DNA of 58,260 bases from Thermoplasmata archaeon (GCA_027315455.1 DAHUXZ010000011.1:1-58260), one strand, 5' to 3'; numbered from the stretch's first letter, positions 1 to 8,846 are shown. Made by a program: numbers and translations. Notes: generated by a model not told the origin, from the letters alone.

Positions 1-692
1 CCCGGAACGCTCTGGGTCCAGCCGGGAGACGCGACGGTGCATCCCCCGAACAGAACCACGTAATCGTCCACGGAGTCCCAGGTGGCGGCCGCATCGTGGC
101 GCGGACCTGGGCATGTCGTCGAGGTGCACCTCAGATACGGCGTGACGTTCCACCAGTTGAGGGCCCGGGTGTTGAACTGCCAGGTGTCGTTGAAGACGTA
201 GCCGGAGGAGTTCGCGCCACCGAAGAGCAGGATGTCCCAGTCAAGGGTCGAAGAGTTGTTCAAGAACAGTCGGATGGAGGCCCCGTAGCGCGCGGAGGGC
301 GACGCCGAATGGGGGAAACTTGGTGTGGGGGGATAAGATGAGGCCGGCGCGACTCCGTTCTCCGTCGAGCACGAGACGCCGCCTCCGGTCGGGGTACACG
401 CCATTGGCAACCCATCGGCCGGCCCGGCACCGGCCGCGAGAGAGTCCTCGGCTTCTTGGAGCATAGAAGCGGCGGACCGGGACGCCGAGCGGACCACGGA
501 ATGCGTCGCCGCCGGCGGAGCGGTAGCCACGGGGGCAAGCGCCGTGGTCAGCCCGAGGCCAGAGGCCACCACAAAGAGAACGTCAACGCCGACCCACCTC
601 GTCAGATCGCGACGAGACGGCTCGGGCGACAAGCCGCCAGAATCCTTGGCCCTACTCCAGACGTTCCTTCGTCTCAGGTTCCCTTGCCCCAT
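1..692 (-). CDS. Kelch-repeat secreted surface protein, N-terminal part (runs off left edge)
   Basis: An open minus-strand frame starts at the ATG at 692 and is still open at base 1, so only about 230 residues are visible. It begins with a basic segment, then a hydrophobic stretch (about residues 33-55, VDVLFVVASGLGLTTAL) that should act as signal peptide or anchor. After a Ser/Ala/Pro-rich linker come Kelch-type blades with the signatures DILLFGGANSSG, FNDTWQFNT and DDYVVLFGGC, like the other Kelch proteins of this window. The ATG is preceded by GGGGAGAGACC, a reasonable ribosome binding site. The product is probably exported and N-glycosylated (several NxS/T sequons). Whether PKD domains and a C-terminal anchor follow cannot be seen. 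The blades are convincing; the ligand is unknown. Confidence 0.8.
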   Translation of the reverse strand, partial: MGQGNLRRRNVWSRAKDSGGLSPEPSRRDLTRWVGVDVLFVVASGLGLTTALAPVATAPPAATHSVVRSASRSAASMLQEAEDSLAAGAGPADGLPMACTPTGGGVSCSTENGVAPASSYPPTPSFPHSASPSARYGASIRLFLNNSSTLDWDILLFGGANSSGYVFNDTWQFNTRALNWWNVTPYLRCTSTTCPGPRHDAAATWDSVDDYVVLFGGCTVASPGWTQSVP

Positions 693-784
693 GGTCTCTC
701 CCCGAGGCGAGTCCAGAATCCGCGCAAGTGAACCCGGAACACCATGCGCGCGGCGGACTAGTCATGGCGTGCGATACCGTGGCA

Positions 785-796
785 TAGTATTTACGA
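785..796 (-). promoter_or_regulatory. Possible TATA box upstream of the left-edge Kelch gene
   Basis: On the minus strand the bases read GTAAATACT, an AT-rich island in GC-rich surroundings, about 95 nt before the ATG at 692. It would give a leader of about 65 nt. Only sequence composition supports it. Confidence 0.3.
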
Positions 797-1010
797 GTTG
801 TTGAGCGATACTCCGAGACCGTCGCGAAGTCTTGGCCGGGCACTGGACGGGGTGTAACCCTCGGTGCCCGACCCCAGGGCTCGTACCGACGGTCGCGGCG
901 GATTCTCGGAAGGGGGAGATCGGTCCCGCGGCGGTTCGCGGGGGAACTGAACCTTGGGCTCCATGCCTTCCCCGAATCCCTCGGCCCATGAGAGGGCGCC
1001 CCGCCGTCCC

Positions 1011-1560
1011 TCAGCGGCCCACGCGGCGCCCGCTGGGGGAACGCTGCCCCCGAAGCGAGAGGAGGACGGCGAGGAGAGGGATCGTGACGCCGACCACTAG
1101 CAGCGCGACACCGCCGTTCCTCGGGTGGAACCGCAGGGAGGCGATGAGACGGTAGTGGGGGAGGAGGATCGAGAGGGAAGCGAAACGGTGGGCGCGATGG
1201 GTGCCCCGCCCCTCCTTGGTCTTCACCACCTGGCGGCGTCGCGGGTCCGGGGGTCGACCATAGTACGGCCGGTCGTGGAAGTCGATGGCGACATCGACCG
1301 GCTCCGTCGGAAGGCGCCCCCGGATCTGCCGTCGGAGGCCGAGGGTGATGGCCTTCTGGACCCGGCCGAGCTCGAGGTGTCCGAAGAGCCATCGAGCGGT
1401 GCGGTCGGAGTGTCCCCGACGTCACTGGGCTCGAGCGCGATGGACGGAGGCGCGAAGGACGGCGGCTCGGAGTAGCAGGTCGGAGGTATCGCAGAGGGTC
1501 GAGGGCCGGAACGATCGGCAGAGCGCGCTCTTCAGGAGGGGAAGGAGCCAGGCCAGCGCG
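1011..1560 (-). pseudogene. Decayed IS4-type DDE transposase
   Basis: One minus-strand frame can be followed from about 1560 to a TGA at 1011 and carries transposase-like sequence broken by an in-frame TGA at about 1420. Before that stop it reads a helical N-terminal part (DLLLRAAVLRASVHRARAQ). After it comes HLELGRVQKAITLGL, then the diagnostic block VDVAIDFHDRPYYG and a Gly-Thr-His segment (KTKEGRGTHRAHRFASLSI). This resembles the first catalytic Asp region of IS4-type transposases from archaea and bacteria. The expected second Asp (LLDRGF-like) and the Glu region are not recognisable further 3', so the element is dead and probably truncated. No terminal inverted repeats were found. Family assignment is by motif only. 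Confidence 0.6.
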
Positions 1561-1599
1561 GCGTGACGAACCTGACGATCGCCGAGGATCCGTGGTCGC

Positions 1600-2301
1600 C
1601 ATCGGGTCCGGTGGGACGGAGGGTATTTCTCTCGGTGCCGAACTCTCTTCGCTGCGGTCGCAAGACCGCCGCCGCGGCGTGTTGGCCACACACTGACGAC
1701 CTGCCCGACTCGGCATGGATCGCGGGCTTCTCGCGCCTCTACCCGGAGGTTCGTCGGGAGGTACGAGGCCGGCCGGACGTCACGCTGACCCAGAGCCTCA
1801 CCGGGATCCAGCGGATGGCCCCCGAACCGGCCGTGGGGGGCGACCGTGTCCGATCGAGGGATGGGGTCGTCGAGGTGGAGCAACTGGAGGGGGGACCGAC
1901 CGCGACCCACCCGCGGGTCGTCCCCACGACCTCGGAGCTCGTCCCGCTCTTGCGGGAACTGCGGCTCATGCACCGCTTCCCGTTCAGCATCAAGGACGGC
2001 GCTGACGGAGGCCGTCGAACGGGATGCCCTCACTCGAGGGGTCCGCCGTAGCGATCCGCGTCGGGAAGACGCTCCCGCAGCCCGGGCCTGGGACGGACCG
2101 CGTCGGCAGGTCGACCCGCGCGACCGCTCCCCGGACCCCGCTATAAGTTCTATTCCAATGCACCGACGGTAGCCGCTGACGGGATCGTCTATGGTCGGGC
2201 GGGGCGTCTCGGCATGCGGACCTCCCATCGGCATTCGTCGGCCGCCAGCGGGACCGGAAACGGAGGCGGGGAACGGGTTGGTGCCCCGAAGCAGATGCGG
2301 C
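1600..2301. other. Gap without a convincing gene
   Basis: Open frames exist on both strands here, but their translations are rich in Arg, Pro and Ser with no recognisable motif, as expected for chance frames in GC-rich DNA. The plus frame 1563-2051 has a slightly protein-like end (SELVPLLRELRLMHRFPFS), which may be a remnant. It lies just upstream of the transposase relic and may belong to the same decayed insertion. Confidence 0.4.
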
Positions 2302-2706
2302 CTACGAGGCGGCGGGCAGCGCGAGGACGCGCCCGGCGGGACGGATGAGGAGCAGCGCCCCCGTCAAGAAGACGAGGACCGTGGCCACCACGGCGAGCAC
2401 GTTCGCGCCGAAGCCGAGGGTCACGACGCCGACCACGGCCACGAGGGTCAGCATGATCCCCGTGGTTCCGGGACGGGCGCTCCAGTCGTGCCGTCCGAGC
2501 CAGGTGAAGAACCCCGTGATCCCTCCGAGCGCCAGTAGGAGCACGCTCTCCGCCCAAAGGTCGAGCGCGCCGCCCACCCGTCCCCCCACGAGGGCGACCG
2601 TGCCGCTGAGTACGGCCAGGAGCCCGCCGAGGAGGAACAGGGCGCCCGCGAGGTAGCCGAGGATCCCCGCGACTCGTTGTTCGTCCATTTCCGACATATG
2701 TTTCAT
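2302..2706 (-). CDS. Four-helix integral membrane protein, unknown function
   Basis: A 134-residue protein that is almost all membrane: hydrophobic segments lie at about residues 13-37, 46-68, 80-98 and 100-120, separated by short loops (for example WLGRHDWSARPG). No catalytic or transport motif is visible. Starts at 2706 (MKHMSEMDEQ), 2697 or 2688 are all possible; the first overlaps the stop of the upstream small frame as ATGA. The coding character of the sequence (hydrophobic periodicity on one strand only) makes it a real gene. Function cannot be inferred. Confidence 0.75.
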   Translation of the reverse strand: MKHMSEMDEQRVAGILGYLAGALFLLGGLLAVLSGTVALVGGRVGGALDLWAESVLLLALGGITGFFTWLGRHDWSARPGTTGIMLTLVAVVGVVTLGFGANVLAVVATVLVFLTGALLLIRPAGRVLALPAAS

Positions 2707-3074
2707 TCACCCCCTCTTTCATTCGCTTCGCGCCACAGAGTCCCGGATCCCTGCCGGGAGTCGGGCGCGGACCGTCTCCGCTCCGCCGAAGGGGTATTTC
2801 TAAGCATGTCCAACCGACCGGACCGGGGGGATGTTCCTCCGCCCCGAGTCCGGGCCGGTGCCCCTACGCGGTGGTACCCGGCACTGCCCTCACCGTCGGA
2901 GCCCGGCCGCATTCGCCCGCGCTCGGAGGCGGCCCGACCGGGCGGGCCGCCGCCCCGCAGGTCGACGGAGGCGCCGCGCTGCGATCGGGTTCGCGTCCGT
3001 CGTCGGCGAAGGTGGCCGCGCACCGCGAGAACCGATACGACCGCCGCGGCGACCGCCAGAAGGACGTAGATCAT
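2703..3074 (-). CDS. Possible small single-helix membrane protein
   Basis: This 123-residue frame begins with an N-terminal hydrophobic helix (MIYVLLAVAAAVVSVLAV) followed at once by a strongly basic stretch (RGHLRRRRTRTR), the pattern of a signal anchor or of a C-terminal surface-protein anchor. A GGGAGGG stretch lies immediately before the ATG, and the stop overlaps the next start as ATGA, which favours translation coupling. The last ~80 residues are Arg/Gly/Ser-rich and look non-coding. It could be a short real gene or the remains of the 3' end of a surface-protein gene: the frame stays open for about 44 codons upstream of the ATG with Thr/Ile/Ala-rich sequence. Confidence 0.35.
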   Translation of the reverse strand: MIYVLLAVAAAVVSVLAVRGHLRRRRTRTRSQRGASVDLRGGGPPGRAASERGRMRPGSDGEGSAGYHRVGAPARTRGGGTSPRSGRLDMLRNTPSAERRRSAPDSRQGSGTLWREANERGGE

Positions 3075-3239
3075 CCCGCCCTCCCGGATGGTCGTCCCAC
3101 CGATGGAGGTCGCCGCCAGCGAAACTGTGACGGTCGTCGGGATGGCACGGATGATTCCGGTGGTGCCAGCCCCGCACCCGGCGCCCGTGGGACACGCGCG
3201 TTACGGCTGATGCCCACCGTGGGCGCGAACCTTCCCACG

Positions 3240-3371
3240 GTCTCGCCGACGCCCGAAGTCTCCGGAGGCGCCGGCTGCATCAGGGTCGGCACCTACCCGG
3301 TCGGGCTCGACTTCGATCCCGCCACGTCCACCCGGTTCGTCTCGGACGCAAGCGCGCACAACGTCAGCGGC
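3240..3371 (+). pseudogene. Fragment of a YVTN beta-propeller surface protein gene
   Basis: In the plus frame the bases encode VGTYPVGLDFDPATSTRFV followed by SDASAHNVS, which matches one blade of a YVTN propeller (VGxxPxGxxxDPxTxxxFVxxxxxNVSV). The similarity stops abruptly on both sides. The same type of blade occurs in the tandem genes at 6264-11491, so this is probably a relic of a third copy. Confidence 0.5.
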
Positions 3372-3466
3372 CGGGCGACGCAGAACGAGGGCGCGGACGC
3401 GATGAGGTCATTCCGCCGCGCCTATGTCGCCGGCTCGAACGGCGGCCCCTATAGGACGGAACACGA

Positions 3467-3907
3467 TCAGGGCAGGGTGGAGGGCGAGCGGTAGCCGAGG
3501 AACCGGTGGAGTCGCTCGGCCTGTCGATCCGTGAGCCGGTACCGCTCCTCGCCGAGGTAGCGCTCGACGCGGACCCAGTCCGGCCCCACCGCCACGACCC
3601 GCCGCCAGGGGATTGTAAGGGTCCGCAGGGGGAGCGGGAGGCGCAGGCCCTGGGGCGAGATCGCGACACGGGGCAGAACGGCATGGCGACGGGGAACGAA
3701 GTAGAGAAATGGCAGATCCACCGCAAGCCACCCGAGCACCAGAATATTGGCGACCATCGTCGGCAGGCGTAGCAGGTTGGCGAGCGACAACACCGCGACC
3801 GCCATGAGCATCGTACCCGCGCCGAGGAGCAACCCGACGCCCATCGCGAACCGCGCCGATCGGATCGAATCGCCTTCGACCCACTCCCAAGGCGCGGTGT
3901 CGGTCAT
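3467..3907 (-). CDS. Two-helix membrane protein with PH-like domain
   Basis: A 146-residue protein. After a short N-terminus (WEWVEGDSIRSAR) come two membrane helices at about residues 20-45 and 48-70. The soluble part holds VAISPQGLRLPLPLRTLTIPWRRV followed by VERYLGEERYRLTDRQAERLHRFL. The 'ISPxGLRLP...IPWxxV' strand pattern is typical of bacterial/archaeal PH-like domains attached to two membrane helices, which usually face the cytoplasm. A GTATCC box about 30 nt upstream of the ATG at 3907 suggests a nearly leaderless transcript. It shares this domain type with the proteins at 53692-55800 and 55908-56681. The biological role is unknown. Confidence 0.75.
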   Translation of the reverse strand: MTDTAPWEWVEGDSIRSARFAMGVGLLLGAGTMLMAVAVLSLANLLRLPTMVANILVLGWLAVDLPFLYFVPRRHAVLPRVAISPQGLRLPLPLRTLTIPWRRVVAVGPDWVRVERYLGEERYRLTDRQAERLHRFLGYRSPSTLP

Positions 3908-4351
3908 GGCCCCAGATTCTCAGGGGAGCGCGGATACGAGAACCGGCCACCTACCCCGTCCTGGGACGCTACTCGCTGCACAGTCACGACAGTAGGGACG
4001 CGCTCCGCAACGCACGCGTTGGGCAGGGCATCCCGGGAGGGACGTGGTGCCGTCTCGTGCCGGTCCAAGGCCGATGGCTCAAGGGCCTTCTTGCCGACGG
4101 CGGGCGGACGTTCCGCGGGTACGCTCACCGTTCATCCGGCCTCGATGATCTCGATGGGACGCCGCACCGTCCCCCGAGCTCGGCGCAACCCATTCCCTTC
4201 GAACCCTGCCGGGGGGAGGGAGCGCCTGCCAGCCACCGTCCTCCAGACGATTCTGGACTCCGCCCTGAACGGGCGGGATACTCCCCGCGGGTCTCTCGCG
4301 CAAGCGGTTCGATGGTCTCGGAAGTCCTGTGCCGGATTCGCCGTCCACCCC
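3908..4351. other. Gap without a convincing gene
   Basis: Apart from a likely promoter for the minus-strand gene starting at 3907 (GTATCC near 3936-3942), only Arg/Pro-rich chance frames are seen on either strand. No repeat or RNA gene was recognised. Confidence 0.4.
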
Positions 4352-4714
4352 TTAGTCGGGTAGCCCTTGCGCCTTCCACGACGGGTACCTCGTGAGCCGT
4401 CCGTCGCAGACGTTTCCGATGTAGCGACCTTGCGACCGGAACTGCATGATCTTCTGTCCCTGCTGGGCAAGCTTCGCCCAGCGGGAGCTCGTGTTCGGAT
4501 TCTGCTCGATCCCTTCGATGACCGTCGACCCCACCCGGAGCGCGACCGTCCGCAGTCCGAGGTTCCCCGTCTGGCCGACACGAACCGTCTGTTCGCCGAG
4601 GGCGATGACCGGAAGCTGCTCGACCATCGACTGACGCCAGGCCTCGATCAGGCTGTCCCCGAGCTTCGACTCTCCCCGGGTAGCTTCACGGTCCCTCGGC
4701 GCAGCGTCGGTCAT
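4352..4714 (-). CDS. Conserved-looking soluble protein, unknown function
   Basis: A 120-residue protein with a charged N-terminus and a mixed alpha/beta body: a helix (LGDSLIEAWRQSMVEQLPVI), a strand-rich centre (LRTVALRVGSTVIEGI), then a basic helix (SRWAKLAQQGQKIMQFRS) and the ending GNVCDGRLTRYPSWKAQG. The even amino-acid composition and the absence of a comparable alternative frame argue that it is real. A GTAATC box about 35 nt upstream may be the promoter. No family is recognised; the single Cys and the basic C-terminal half are compatible with nucleic-acid or partner binding, but this is speculation. Confidence 0.65.
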   Translation of the reverse strand: MTDAAPRDREATRGESKLGDSLIEAWRQSMVEQLPVIALGEQTVRVGQTGNLGLRTVALRVGSTVIEGIEQNPNTSSRWAKLAQQGQKIMQFRSQGRYIGNVCDGRLTRYPSWKAQGLPD

Positions 4715-4882
4715 GCTTCGGCCACCCGCAAAGATGGGGAGGCGAGATTACGTCGCGCCGGTAGATGAACTGGACGCGCGGCCCAGGAGTTCCCGGTTCC
4801 GCCGGCTCGCGCCGTTTAGCTCGTATCGCCTCGAACCGGCGTTACCGGCCGTAGTCGAGATTGTCCGAAGCGCGGGCCGAAA

Positions 4883-5296
4883 TTAACGAGCCCGCCGGCG
4901 GACGGTGGTGGGCTGCACCGCTGCCGTGGCTCGGAAGCTCCCCACGGCGGGCGACGTCAGCGACAGCAGGCCGGCGCCCGTGCCGAGAAACGGGAAGCTG
5001 AACGGAGGGTGACGAAGCAGGCCGTAGGCGAAGAGGTAGGCGGAGAATCCGATGAACGGCGCGGCCGCCTGGAGGGCATTGCGAACCCATGCGCGATTCA
5101 CCCGCCGGCACAGGACGATCGCGGCGACGAGGGTCGGACCCTCCACCACCCCGATACCCAGGCCGAACACCACCACCGGGTCGACGCCGAGGAAGGTGTC
5201 GAGCCGGGGGGTGAGGATCTGAACTCCGGCGCCGATCACCGCGCCGATGAGGATCGACACGAAGACCACCTCGCCGGCCCGTGAGTTCTCTCGCAT
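4883..5296 (-). CDS. Integral membrane protein, unknown function
   Basis: A 137-residue protein with four hydrophobic segments (about residues 8-27, 35-61, 71-88 and 90-112) and a basic C-terminus (VRRRAR). The first helix is Gly/Val-rich (VFVSILIGAVIGAGVQIL). The start at 5296 is chosen because GGGGAGGAACC lies just before it, and a GGCATATCG promoter-like box at 5338-5346 would give a leader of about 20 nt; an upstream in-frame start at 5368 would place this box inside the gene. No family motif is recognised. Confidence 0.7.
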   Translation of the reverse strand: MRENSRAGEVVFVSILIGAVIGAGVQILTPRLDTFLGVDPVVVFGLGIGVVEGPTLVAAIVLCRRVNRAWVRNALQAAAPFIGFSAYLFAYGLLRHPPFSFPFLGTGAGLLSLTSPAVGSFRATAAVQPTTVRRRAR

Positions 5297-5675
5297 AGTG
5301 GTTCCTCCCCGGGCTCGCCGGTAGCTCGGGTCAGCACCGATATGCCGTCGGTCGGGACCGCGCGGCATCCGGCCGCCGGAATGCCCCTCCCTCGGTCCCC
5401 CGCTCTCCCCGACTTCCCTCGATGGACCGGCTCGGAGGCCGGATCAGGTACACAAGAGGATGGCCGGGGTATATGGACCCCGACGGCCAACCCCAGATCC
5501 ACTGCCGCCGGCGCGACCGCCTATCGGCGCCCACGTTCCCGGCGGCGCCGGGAGAGGTAGGCCGATCCGTTTCGTCGAGCGGGTCCATCCTCGTCCCACG
5601 TCTCCGCGGGGCGTCGCCCCGTCCCCATCCGGGATCTCTCGCGACGTCGCCCCGGGGCCTCAACCCGCGCCGAGG
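5297..5675. other. Gap without a gene
   Basis: Holds the promoter of the gene starting at 5296 and a second AT-rich island (GGTATATGG at about 5468-5476). The frames on both strands are low in hydrophobic residues, rich in Arg/Pro, and show no motif. Confidence 0.4.
5338..5346 (-). promoter_or_regulatory. TATA-like box for the membrane protein gene starting at 5296
   Basis: Minus strand GGCATATCG, about 45 nt before the ATG at 5296, leaving room for the GGGGAGG ribosome binding site. Confidence 0.45.
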
Positions 5676-6101
5676 TCACGCGTGGGTGCGTCGGAGCACG
5701 AACTCGTTGCCGTCGGGGTCCGCGATCACGGCGCGCGTAACGCGAACTCCCGGTAGGTCCACGGTCTCCGGCTCGCCCACGATCGTTCCCCCGCGCCGGC
5801 GGATCTCCGCGCACGCGGCGACGGGGTCGTGGTGGCTGAACACGATGCCGGAGACGGTACCCGGTTCGCGCCCACCCTCCCCCGGGGCCTGGACGTGCAT
5901 GCGCAGCTGGACGGTCGTTCCGGGAAGCGCATACACCGCCCGAGGGGACCGCTCGTCGTAGAGGATCTCCGTGAGGCCGAGGACGTCCCGGTAGAACGTT
6001 CGGGCCCGGGGGACGTCCGTCACATGGAGAGTCACCGCTTCCAATCCCTCGATCACATCGGTCATCATCGACTCGGCGCAGGAGAACCCGTCGACCCTCA
6101 T
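5676..6101 (-). CDS. VOC superfamily (glyoxalase/bleomycin resistance-like) protein
   Basis: A 141-residue single-domain protein with the two beta-alpha-beta-beta-beta modules of the vicinal oxygen chelate fold. The first begins GLEAVTLHVTDVPRARTFYR and continues DVLGLTEI; the second contains SGIVFSHHDPVAACAEIRRR and ends RAVIADPDGNEFVLRRT. Candidate metal ligands are His in the first strand (TLHV), His in FSHHD and Glu in GNEF, as in many family members. Substrate cannot be told: the family includes lyases, dioxygenases and drug-binding proteins. Start 6101 gives a 12-residue extension without a clear ribosome binding site; starts at 6068 or 6065 (MTDVIEGLEAV) fit the fold better. Confidence 0.85.
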   Translation of the reverse strand: MRVDGFSCAESMMTDVIEGLEAVTLHVTDVPRARTFYRDVLGLTEILYDERSPRAVYALPGTTVQLRMHVQAPGEGGREPGTVSGIVFSHHDPVAACAEIRRRGGTIVGEPETVDLPGVRVTRAVIADPDGNEFVLRRTHA

Positions 6102-6263
6102 GAACGTAGAGATGGTGGGAAAACGGGTCCCGCTGGGATCTGACCGCGTCGGACGCCGTCGCCCCCTCGGGCACGAGGAGAGTCCCGACGGAACGCGGGG
6201 CCGTGCCGGACGGCAACCGCGAGGGGAGTGTGCGGGGTCGATAGGCTCTTCCGAGGGGAGGGG

Positions 6264-8846
6264 GTGCCGCTTTGGAAGGTCGGCTCCGTCGAGGCCATGA
6301 ACTCCGGTCTGGGCGCCTCCGCACTGATCGGCGTCCTCGTCGTCCTGCTGGTCCTTCCCGCGACCACCCTGGCTGCGAACCCTCCGACCTCGGGGTCACC
6401 CCGCGGCCTCCCCGCACCGTCAGCCGCGCGGCCCGTTCATTCCGCAGCCCCGGTGCCTTCTCCGAGCGTTCCGTGGGACCCGGCCTCCGGACGATCCTCC
6501 CCCGGATCCCCCCACTATCACCTTTCGTCAGCGTCCCTGGTGAGCTCGGGCTGCAATGCGAGTTACACCGGGGAGGCCTGGCTGGCCTTCGACGCCCACG
6601 TGGGGGCGTTCTGGATCGCCACCGCCCCGTCGTGCGTCGAGGAGATGACGGTCAACGGGTCCTTCGGTCAGACCATCACCGCCGCCTACACGGTCGGAAC
6701 AGATCCGTTCGCGGTGGCGATCGACACCGCGACGAACGAGGTGTACGTCACGAACACCGGCTCGGACAACGTCTCCGTCCTCAACGACTCCACCGGCGCC
6801 CCGGTCGCCTCGATCGGGGTCGGAAGCGCGCCGTCCGGTATCGCCTACGACCCCTCGACGGGCCTCCTCTTCGTGGCGAACAACGGTTCGAACAACGTCT
6901 CGGTGATCAACGGCTCCCGCCACGCGGTCATCGCCAGCCTCCCCGTCGGGACCAATCCCATCGGGGTCGCCGTCGACCCGGTCACCCAACGGGCGTTCGT
7001 CGCGAACTCGGGTTCCGACAACCTCACCGTCCTCTCCACGGCGTTCGAGACCGAGGTCGGGTCGATCGGAGTCGGCAGCGACCCGTACGGGGCCACCCTC
7101 GACAACCACAGCGGCGAGGTGTACGTCACGAATCGCGCGTCGAACAACCTCTCGGTCGTGAACGCCTCCCTCCTGACCGTGGCGGCCACCGTGCCGGTCA
7201 TTCCCGAGCTCGCCACGAACATGAACCTCCAGGGAGTCGCCTACGATCCGCTCCGCAACCTCGTCTGGGTCGGCGCGGGGAGCTACTTTGCCGTCGTGGT
7301 GAACGCCTCGACGAACGTCGTGGGGTGGTACCTCACGGTCGACCCTTCGGGCGCGGCGGTGGACCCGACCTCGGGGGAGGCGTGCCTGACCAACACGGCG
7401 AACCGCACGGTGCTCTGCCTCAGCAACCTGACCGTTCCCCAGTTCGCCGTCTGGCCGACCGCCGAGCTCGACTTCAACGAGGCCGGGCTCACGGCGGGAA
7501 CGGTCTGGTCGGTGTCGGTCGAGGAGGTGGCTCAGTCCGCGGGGACCCCCACGCTCCGCTTCGGAGTCCTCAAGGCCTTCTACAACCCGGCGTCGTTCGG
7601 CTACTCGATCGCGGGCGTGGACGGGCTGGTTCCCACGCCTTCCCAAGGCGCCGTGACGGTCTACTACAACTCGACCCGCCTGTCCATCAACGTCACGTTC
7701 GGGCCCGGACCGTCGACGTACCCCCTGGTCTTCAACGAGACGGGCCTCGCCACGGGGACCACCTGGGGCGTCAGCGTGGGGGGAGTCCCGGGCTGGACCA
7801 CCGGCTCTGCGCTCACGTTCGCCGAGACCAACGGGACGTACGCCTTCACGGTCGCGTCGGTCACGGGCTACACCTGTAGCCCCGCGTCCGGGACGGTAGT
7901 GATCCATGGGAACGGCCTCCGGGTCGACCTGAACTTCTCGGCCCTTCCTCCGCCGCCCCCGACCTACGTTCTGACGTTCCTGGGGAGCGGGCTTCCTCCC
8001 GGTACGTTGTGGTCGGTCCGGGTGAACGGTACCCCCCATGGGGCCACCGCCGGGTCGATCTCCCTTCCCCTCTCCGCGGGAACCTATCCGTTCGAGGTCG
8101 GCGCCCCACCGGGCTATCGCGCCTCACCGGTCAACGGCACGGTCTACCTCTACTCGAACCTCAGCGTGATGATCGCGTTCGTCCCGGTGTTCGCCCTGAC
8201 CTTCGACGAGACCGGACTTCCTTCCGGCGCGCTGTGGACCGCCACCGTGGACAGCGCGGCCCGGACCTCGAGCGCGAGCTCGATCGTCTTCTCGGTCACG
8301 GGGGGCGATCACTCCTTCACCGTGGCGAGCGGAGAGCCGGCGTTCGCTCCCACCCCCTCGTCGGGCGCGGTGACGATCTCCTCGGACACGGTCATCCCCG
8401 TCACGTTCCAGGCGGTCTTCCCCTTCGTTACCGCGTACCCGGTCACCTTCACCGAGCTCGGCCTCCCGTCGGGGAACGCATGGAGCGTGGTCATCAACGG
8501 GACCGGGATCCGGCCGTTCAACGGCACCACCCAGGTCTCGAACACCACGACGTTCACGGTCGACCTGGCGAACGGGACCTATGGGTTCCGGGTCCCGAGC
8601 CCGCTCGGGTTCTTCCCCGCGCCGACCGCGGGATCGTTCGTGGTCGCCGGCGGCCCGGTGAACCTGACGATACAGTTCACGCCGTCGATCTGCTACGGCT
8701 GCCCTCCGCCCGTGCCTCCCCCTTCGGGCCCCGCTCCGTACGCCGGCGCACTGGTCCTTGCTGCCGCCGGCAGTCTTCTCGTCGGCGTCGTGCTCGGGCT
8801 CGTTGTGGGTTACGTCCTCGCGGGTCGGCGGCGCCCGGCTTGGTAG
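6264..8846 (+). CDS. YVTN beta-propeller surface protein with five 'ETGLP' repeats (copy 1)
   Basis: A secreted, membrane-anchored surface protein of about 860 residues. A signal segment (GVLVVLLVLPATTLAA) is followed by a Ser/Pro linker and a propeller of about six blades, for example VGTDPFAVAIDTATNEVYVT and DNVSVLNDSTG. Next come five copies of a ~75-residue beta domain opening with the pattern [YF]xLxFxExGLPxGxxW (FNETGLATGTTWGVSV is typical). A C-terminal helix (LLVGVVLGLVVGYVLAG) ends in RRRPAW, so the protein is anchored with the repeats outside. NxS/T sequons are frequent. The GTG at 6264 follows GAGGGGAGGGG and sits exactly where the paralogue has an ATG; the ATG at 6297 is the alternative. 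The role is probably cell-envelope structure or adhesion. Confidence 0.88.
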   Translation: MPLWKVGSVEAMNSGLGASALIGVLVVLLVLPATTLAANPPTSGSPRGLPAPSAARPVHSAAPVPSPSVPWDPASGRSSPGSPHYHLSSASLVSSGCNASYTGEAWLAFDAHVGAFWIATAPSCVEEMTVNGSFGQTITAAYTVGTDPFAVAIDTATNEVYVTNTGSDNVSVLNDSTGAPVASIGVGSAPSGIAYDPSTGLLFVANNGSNNVSVINGSRHAVIASLPVGTNPIGVAVDPVTQRAFVANSGSDNLTVLSTAFETEVGSIGVGSDPYGATLDNHSGEVYVTNRASNNLSVVNASLLTVAATVPVIPELATNMNLQGVAYDPLRNLVWVGAGSYFAVVVNASTNVVGWYLTVDPSGAAVDPTSGEACLTNTANRTVLCLSNLTVPQFAVWPTAELDFNEAGLTAGTVWSVSVEEVAQSAGTPTLRFGVLKAFYNPASFGYSIAGVDGLVPTPSQGAVTVYYNSTRLSINVTFGPGPSTYPLVFNETGLATGTTWGVSVGGVPGWTTGSALTFAETNGTYAFTVASVTGYTCSPASGTVVIHGNGLRVDLNFSALPPPPPTYVLTFLGSGLPPGTLWSVRVNGTPHGATAGSISLPLSAGTYPFEVGAPPGYRASPVNGTVYLYSNLSVMIAFVPVFALTFDETGLPSGALWTATVDSAARTSSASSIVFSVTGGDHSFTVASGEPAFAPTPSSGAVTISSDTVIPVTFQAVFPFVTAYPVTFTELGLPSGNAWSVVINGTGIRPFNGTTQVSNTTTFTVDLANGTYGFRVPSPLGFFPAPTAGSFVVAGGPVNLTIQFTPSICYGCPPPVPPPSGPAPYAGALVLAAAGSLLVGVVLGLVVGYVLAGRRRPAW

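Noticed and set aside
652-1716. 354-codon minus frame across the transposase relic
   Set aside because: Extremely Arg/Pro/Ser-rich; the transposase-like sequence is in a different minus frame.
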